Assembly: GCA_029863625.1 (NCBI GenBank)
Contig: JAOTUY010000001.1
Coordinates: forward strand, 18,046 to 82,045
From: Acidimicrobiia bacterium
Lineage (GTDB): Bacteria; Actinomycetota; Acidimicrobiia; Spongiisociales; UBA4744
DNA: 64,000 nucleotides
Reading direction: 5' to 3'
A model generated the notes under the pieces. That model had not been told where the DNA came from, made no database searches, and saw only the letters and a program-made list of their open reading frames with translations. Below are positions 59,310 to 64,000 of this stretch, in pieces. The first letter of the stretch is position 1, and every line of letters starts with the position of its first letter. The position numbers and the translations under genes are program-made.

Positions 59310-60275
59310 ATGGCGCAGAAGAAACGATCAACCTCGGCAATAGCGGCCCTCCTGGGGAGCCTGGCGACGACGCTCGCCCTCGCCCTGGTCTTCCTCACCG
59401 TGGCAGGGTTTCTCGGTGGCATTTGGTGGGGATTCGATCTGGCCGCCCACTTCCGGGTCCAGTATGCGGCGCTCCTTTTACCGGTTGTAGCGGTGTCGGC
59501 CGGTGTGCGTTGGCGACGAACTGCGCTTGTGGCCGGTGCGGCGCTTTTGGTTAACCTGGCTCTGATTGTTCCCTTGTACCTGGTGCGACCTGCCCCATCG
59601 GATGGTCCGGCCACCCTCCAGATTCTGAGCTTCAATGTAACGGCGTCCAACCCCGAGCGCCGTACGGTGATTGACTATCTAGCTGCCAGTGGGGCCGACA
59701 TCATCTTCTTGCACGAATCCTCGACCGACTGGGAGGACGCGCTCAGCAGATCCGATCTGCCGTATGAGATGGTCAGCTCCTGGGAACCGGGCACGGTATT
59801 TGGAACTCTGGCGTTGATAGGTAAGGACGCGACCGCCACCGTGCTCCCCCTCGGAGACTTCGGCCAGTTGTCGGTCGAGGTGACCATCGAGTTGGACGGG
59901 ACCGAGATCAAGGTCCTCGGCACCCACCCTCTGTCACCGGTGAGTTCGGCTCGAACGGCAGCCCGCGACGAGCAACTACGAACGATCGGGGAGTGGGCCG
60001 CTCGACAGGACGTTCCGGTGGTAGTGACCGGGGACTTCAATGCATCGACATGGTCGCACGGGTTCTCGCTTGTCACCGGGGCAGCGGGTCTTATCAACTC
60101 ACAGCGAGGATTTGGAGTTCAGGCATCGTGGCCGGCCAGTCACACCCTGTTCAGCATCCCCATCGACCACCTGGTCCACAGTCCCGACCTGACGACGGTG
60201 GAGAGGCACCTGGGCGAAAACCTCGGGTCTGACCACTTCCCCCTCTTCGCGACGGTGGCGCGGGCCGCCGGCTAG
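59310..60275 (+). CDS. Membrane-anchored endonuclease/exonuclease/phosphatase (EEP) family protein
   Basis: A 321-residue protein with three N-terminal transmembrane helices (LGSLATTLALALVFLTVAGFL, FRVQYAALLLPVVAVSAGV, LVAGAALLVNLALIVPLYLV) and an extracytoplasmic EEP domain. Its motifs are LQILSFNV, IIFLHESS, VVVTGDFNAS, IDHLVHS and GSDHFPLF, so the catalytic metal and His residues are kept. Family members hydrolyse phosphodiesters of nucleic acids, lipids or nucleotides; the substrate here is unknown. The ATG at 59310 is preferred to an earlier in-frame ATG because the intervening residues are not hydrophobic or conserved. Confidence 0.87.
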   Translation: MAQKKRSTSAIAALLGSLATTLALALVFLTVAGFLGGIWWGFDLAAHFRVQYAALLLPVVAVSAGVRWRRTALVAGAALLVNLALIVPLYLVRPAPSDGPATLQILSFNVTASNPERRTVIDYLAASGADIIFLHESSTDWEDALSRSDLPYEMVSSWEPGTVFGTLALIGKDATATVLPLGDFGQLSVEVTIELDGTEIKVLGTHPLSPVSSARTAARDEQLRTIGEWAARQDVPVVVTGDFNASTWSHGFSLVTGAAGLINSQRGFGVQASWPASHTLFSIPIDHLVHSPDLTTVERHLGENLGSDHFPLFATVARAAG

Positions 60276-60341
60276 TCGCATCGGGAACCGACAATGGCCT
60301 CCTGACGTTGTGTCCGGAGAGCGATCGGGGAGTTGCCAGCG

Positions 60342-61862
60342 GTGGCCGTGGTTGAAATCGAGACGAGCGATCAGCCTCGGTTGGGGCGCCCGTGGCTAGT
60401 GCTGGCACTGGCCACAGGAGTCGGAGTCGGAGTCGATCTGCTCGTCGTGCGGCATCCGGTGGGGCTCGGCGCCTCGGTGCTCGGAATGGTACTGGCCACC
60501 GGAGTGACGCTCGGCCGCACCCTCTTCGGGTTGCGCGCCACGCGGGAGTCCTTCGCCCTGGCCGCCGTTCTCGGCCTCTGGTCGATCCTCATATCGATAC
60601 GCACCGCACCGCTTCTGGTGGTCCTGAATGCGGTCGCGGCTGTTCTCTTGCTGGGGCTGACGTTTCGTCTACTGAAAAGCGGCGGACTGCCGAGCTGGAC
60701 CATCGCCGGATATGTGCGGTCGGGATTCGCAACTCTCAGTGGCTGGATCGCCCAGCCGATCGGTTTCCTGACGCTTGATCTCTCGGGCCGTTGGCCGAGG
60801 TCAGATCGTCTCGGGCGGATCGGCAGGATACTCATCGGGGTATTTCTAGCCCTCCCTCTTCTGGGCGTCTTCGCAGCTTTGTTCTCTTCGGCCGACCCGG
60901 TGTTTGAGGGATATCTCAATTCGGTGCTGTCGATCGACATCGATCTTGCATCGATCACCGGACACTTGATCGCAGTTTCGGCCTTCACCTGGCTGGGCGT
61001 CGGGGCGGCTCGATACGCCCTCGTGCAACACGGGGAAGACGCGACCGGGGCGATCAAACTGCGGCTGGGCCGCGTCGAGGCCGCCACCATGCTCGTACTA
61101 CTCAACGGGTTGTTTCTGGTGTTCGTGATCGTCCAATCGGCCTATCTCTTCGGCGGAAGGGAGACGCTGAACCAGGTCGGCCTGACCTATGCCGAGTATG
61201 CGCGGCGCGGGTTCTTCGAACTGGTGGCCGTCGGCTCGCTGATAGTCGGGTTGGTGCTCGTCATCGATTGGCTGGTCCAGAAGGACGCTCTTCGTGTCAG
61301 GGCAGTCGATATTCTTCACGGCGGGCTGATTTCTCTCACCCTGGTTGTGCTGGTGAGCGCCCTAGGACGGATGCGTCTCTACACCGCGACCTTCGGGCTA
61401 ACCGAGCTTCGCCTCTACACCACCGTGTTCATGGGATGGGTGTTCCTGGTGCTCGGGTGGCTGGTCTTTTCGGTACTCCGGGGCCGCCGGGCCGCTTTCG
61501 CTTTCGGCGCTTTTGTCTCGGCACTCGTGGTCCTGGCGGGTCTGACCGTGGCCAATCCGGCCGGAATCATCGTCCGCACCAACATCACCCGCCAGGCGGC
61601 AACCCTGCCCGACCTCGATGCCACCTACCTGGTCGACCTCGGGTCGGACGCGGTACCTGCCCTGATCGCGGCGCTCGACGAAATCCAGCCTTGCCAAACG
61701 CGTTCAGAATTGGCTGAGGAACTGCTCCGGGTGGGCAAAGACGGGCTCGCCGCGGCCGGGACCGATTGGAAGAGCGCTACGTGGAGCCGTTTCCGCGCCG
61801 ACCAGGCCTTCGCCGCAGCCGAACCACACCTCCGGGCGGCTGCCTCGGACGTTTGCAGCTGA
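60342..61862 (+). CDS. DUF4173/DUF4153-type multi-span membrane protein
   Basis: A 506-residue integral membrane protein with about ten helices. The conserved DUF4173 block runs VVIQSAYLFGG-like (FVIVQSAYLFGGRETLNQVG), then LTYAEYARRGFFELVAVGSL and RMRLYTATFGLTELRLYTT. The C-terminal 90 residues are soluble (VDLGSDAVPALIAALDEIQP onward). GTG 60342 is used because GGGGAG precedes; TTG 60333 is an alternative. Function unknown. It follows the EEP gene by 66 bases. Confidence 0.82.
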   Translation: MAVVEIETSDQPRLGRPWLVLALATGVGVGVDLLVVRHPVGLGASVLGMVLATGVTLGRTLFGLRATRESFALAAVLGLWSILISIRTAPLLVVLNAVAAVLLLGLTFRLLKSGGLPSWTIAGYVRSGFATLSGWIAQPIGFLTLDLSGRWPRSDRLGRIGRILIGVFLALPLLGVFAALFSSADPVFEGYLNSVLSIDIDLASITGHLIAVSAFTWLGVGAARYALVQHGEDATGAIKLRLGRVEAATMLVLLNGLFLVFVIVQSAYLFGGRETLNQVGLTYAEYARRGFFELVAVGSLIVGLVLVIDWLVQKDALRVRAVDILHGGLISLTLVVLVSALGRMRLYTATFGLTELRLYTTVFMGWVFLVLGWLVFSVLRGRRAAFAFGAFVSALVVLAGLTVANPAGIIVRTNITRQAATLPDLDATYLVDLGSDAVPALIAALDEIQPCQTRSELAEELLRVGKDGLAAAGTDWKSATWSRFRADQAFAAAEPHLRAAASDVCS

Positions 61863-62009
61863 GATGCGGTTCAGCAACCGCACTCAACCCGTTCGGTCGG
61901 CTCGGTGAGGAAAGGCCCCGGCGGCCGGGTTCTGGTGGCTCCCGGCCCACAAAGCGGGGCGGCTCCCTCCGGCCAAGAGTTGATGAAGTGCCCGCTACGC
62001 TTCCGGTCC

Positions 62010-63470
62010 ATGGACCAAGCATCATTCCGGCAACGGCGCGATCACTTCTCGGCGGCGATCGGAGAAGGCATCGCGGTCATCCCCGCTGCCAATCTGCAGG
62101 TCCGCAACGACGACGTTGAGCATCCGTTCCGACAGGACAGCAACTTCTTCTTCCTGACCGGATTCGACGAGCCAGACGCAGTCGCCGTCATCAACCCGAC
62201 CCATGAGCAAGAGCGGTATGTCCTCTTCGTCAGTCCGCGGGACCGGGATCTGGAGATCTGGAACGGTTACCGGTCCGGCGTCGAGGGAGCCAGGGTCGAC
62301 TTTGGGGCAGACTCTGCCTATCCGCTCTCGGAACTTGCCGAGAAGCTCCGCGAGTACGTCGTGGGCCGTTCGGAGCTCTTTTACCCGATGGGGAATTCTG
62401 CCCACGACGGCACGATCAAATCGGTCCTGAACCAGGCTCGCCGTTTTCGGACCCGCGCCGGCCGGGTGGTACCGAACTCGATATCCGATCCGCACGCCCT
62501 TCTGAGCGAAATGCGTCTGCACAAGTCCGATGTTGAAATCGAGATGCTCCGTACGGCATGCGATATCTCAGTCGAGGCGCATCTCGAGGCGATGAGATTC
62601 GCGGCGCCCGGACTCCACGAGTATCAGGTGCAAGCGGCAATCGAATATGTGTTTCGAGTCAGGGGAGCTCCCCGGGTCGGGTATGGCTCGATCGTGGCGT
62701 CCGGAGCTAACGCCTGCATCCTCCACTATGTTGAGAACACCCGACGGATGGAAGCAGGCGACCTCCTCCTTATCGACGCCGCCGCCGAATACGGGTACCA
62801 CTCCGCCGACATCACTCGCACGTTCCCGGTCGACGGTGTGTTCAGCGCCCCGCATAAGGCGCTCTACGAGGTGGTACTGGCCGCCCAGCAGGCTTCAATC
62901 GCAAAGGCCGCACCGGGCAGTTCGATGAAGGAGTTGCACGAGACCTCGAAACAGGTGCTCACCGAAGGCCTCGTCGAGCTAGGCCTTCTTCCCCAGGGGC
63001 TGGACGATTCGCTGGCCATGCATCACTATCGCGAGTTTTTCATGCACGGTACCGGTCATTGGCTTGGGATGGATGTCCACGATGCGGGCAACTACATGAC
63101 GCCCGACCAGACGGGTCGACCGCTGGAACCCTCGATGGCCTTCACGGTCGAACCGGGCCTCTATGTGGAGCCGGCGCGGGAGTCCGCCTCATTTCCACTG
63201 CTGGAATATGACTTCGATGCCTGGATGGAACGCCGCTACCGGATGGGAATCGAGGCGGCCAAAAAGCTCGAGGCTGAGGCCAAAGAGAACGCCGAGGTGG
63301 TCGAGCATCCTATCCCCGCTGAGTTCCGGGGGCTCGGGGTCCGGATCGAGGATGACATCCTCATCACCCGAACCGGACACGACAACATGACCGCCGGTGT
63401 CCCCACCTCGATCCAGGAGATTGAAACGCTCTGCGCCGAGCCATCCCGGCTGCCGGTCTACGGTACCTGA
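62010..63470 (+). CDS. pepP: Xaa-Pro aminopeptidase (M24B family)
   Basis: A 486-residue pita-bread metallopeptidase. The N-terminal AMP_N domain begins FRQRRDHFSAAIGEGIAVIP and includes FRQDSNFFFLTGFDEPDA. The catalytic domain has the five Mn ligands: LLIDAAAEYGYHSADITRTF, HGTGHWLGMDVHD, FTVEPGLYV and GVRIEDDILIT. It removes N-terminal residues before Pro. The ATG has TACGCT eight bases upstream, a near-leaderless promoter. Confidence 0.95.
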   Translation: MDQASFRQRRDHFSAAIGEGIAVIPAANLQVRNDDVEHPFRQDSNFFFLTGFDEPDAVAVINPTHEQERYVLFVSPRDRDLEIWNGYRSGVEGARVDFGADSAYPLSELAEKLREYVVGRSELFYPMGNSAHDGTIKSVLNQARRFRTRAGRVVPNSISDPHALLSEMRLHKSDVEIEMLRTACDISVEAHLEAMRFAAPGLHEYQVQAAIEYVFRVRGAPRVGYGSIVASGANACILHYVENTRRMEAGDLLLIDAAAEYGYHSADITRTFPVDGVFSAPHKALYEVVLAAQQASIAKAAPGSSMKELHETSKQVLTEGLVELGLLPQGLDDSLAMHHYREFFMHGTGHWLGMDVHDAGNYMTPDQTGRPLEPSMAFTVEPGLYVEPARESASFPLLEYDFDAWMERRYRMGIEAAKKLEAEAKENAEVVEHPIPAEFRGLGVRIEDDILITRTGHDNMTAGVPTSIQEIETLCAEPSRLPVYGT

Positions 63471-63929
63471 TCGGGTCGGCCACGGTCGCCACCGGGTTCG
63501 CACGCCGAGTTGGCCGAATCGACCGGGATGATCGTCTATCTCTGTGAGCCGCATAGCCCGTGGCAGCGCGGAAGTGACGGGAACACCAATGGCATGGCGC
63601 GGCAATAGTTCCCTCGGCCCACCGACCTCTTCGGCGCCGACGAGATAGAGGCCGAGGCTCGGGGCCCGGAGTGCTTCCATAGCGGTCGAAGATCGGGTGC
63701 CTGGCCCCTCGATATCGCCACACATATTCACCACGAACTCTCCACGGCGCGCCGCACTCCGGCCCTTTTGCGCTCGCGCCTACCACCGGCATAACCGTCC
63801 GCAATGTCGGCGGGTCAATCCTCAACCTTTAAGCGCGGATTCGTGACGCGTTGGCGCTGTCCTCTGTGCCGGTCGGAGATCTGATAAGCGATAGGGTGAA
63901 TCTGCGGCCCTGCGGACAACGGCGTATCT
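63471..63929. other. Intergenic stretch without a supported gene
   Basis: About 460 bases. Minus-strand frames here (63189-63734, 63364-63825) continue antisense through pepP and show no recognised motif, so I do not call them. No clear promoter, RNA or repeat is seen. Confidence 0.45.
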
Positions 63930-64000
63930 CTAGCTCCGAGAAACGCGAACGACCTCATATGCGGTCCCATCGGGCGGGGTACCAAACTTGGCGTTCACCG
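63930..64000 (-). CDS. C-terminal end of an unidentified protein (5' part outside window)
   Basis: On the minus strand a frame enters from the right edge and ends VNAKFGTPPDGTAYEVVRVSRS before a TAG stop at 63930-63932. The composition looks like coding sequence, but the piece is too short to identify. Confidence 0.4.
   Translation of the reverse strand, partial: VNAKFGTPPDGTAYEVVRVSRS

Noticed and set aside
63189..63825. Minus-strand frames at the right end
   Set aside because: They continue antisense through the pepP coding region and lack recognisable protein features.

Overview
The window is a high-GC actinobacterial chromosome segment that carries the replication-origin region. The origin-flanking gene order (gyrA-gyrB-dciA-recF-dnaN-dnaA, then rpmH-rnpA-yidD-yidC-jag-rsmG-parA-parB, then cwlM-like, trxA, trxB, anti-sigma, sigma, pseudokinase) matches the oriC neighbourhood of Mycobacterium and relatives. 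Frequent GTG/TTG starts, apparent leaderless promoters and the individual proteins suggest a deep-branching, probably uncultured Actinomycetota such as Acidimicrobiia. That taxonomic call is an inference from gene content; no rRNA gene is present.

Layout. 1-9.5 kb: a peptide-import and catabolism locus (truncated OppD/DppD-type ATPase, two permeases, lipoprotein binding protein, peptidase E, GntR-FCD regulator, leucine-dehydrogenase-like enzyme, and a divergent KDPG aldolase / KDG-type kinase / aminotransferase operon). 9.4-11.3 kb: ilvB behind a complete attenuator with an Ile-Ile-Ile leader peptide. 11.8-16.8 kb: a small accessory stretch bracketed by two tRNA-Ile 3'-half-like sequences, containing a DUF4389 membrane protein, a two-component system and two paralogous secreted-type proteins. 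16.8-18.6 kb: a HisA-like protein lacking one catalytic Asp, and an MscS channel. 18.6-21.5 kb: btuFCD under a cobalamin riboswitch. 21.5-23.4 kb: a hypothetical pair, a palindrome-rich gap and the DUF3566 protein. 23.4-37.4 kb: the replication and segregation core with oriC candidates and a parS site. 37.5-43.1 kb: the envelope and redox cluster. 43.3-50.2 kb: DegV, GNAT, an HDAC-like protein, a PilT-like ATPase, a CCA-adding enzyme/poly(A) polymerase and an M1 peptidase. 50.2-58.4 kb: a broken-up arginine regulon (argC-argB ... argR-argG-argH) with an ECF sigma-MGMT pair and other genes between its two parts. 58.4-64 kb: deoD, a membrane EEP phosphatase, a DUF4173 protein, an Xaa-Pro aminopeptidase and a gene end.

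How the genes work together: the left arm imports and degrades peptides and amino acids, probably under the local GntR regulator. ilvB and the arg genes are biosynthetic and carry their own feedback devices (Ile attenuation, ArgR boxes). B12 uptake is riboswitch-controlled. The central block initiates replication (DnaA, DnaN, RecF, gyrase, DciA) and segregates the origin (ParA, ParB, parS). It also contains membrane-protein insertion (YidC, YidD, Jag) and RNase P protein genes.

The most interesting candidates for a second look are the tRNA-half-flanked two-component/paralogue module, the stand-alone MviN-type pseudokinase fused to an extracellular domain and coupled to a sigma/anti-sigma pair, the ECF sigma-MGMT operon, the Asn-substituted HisA homologue, and the unusual GyrA quinolone-pocket sequence.
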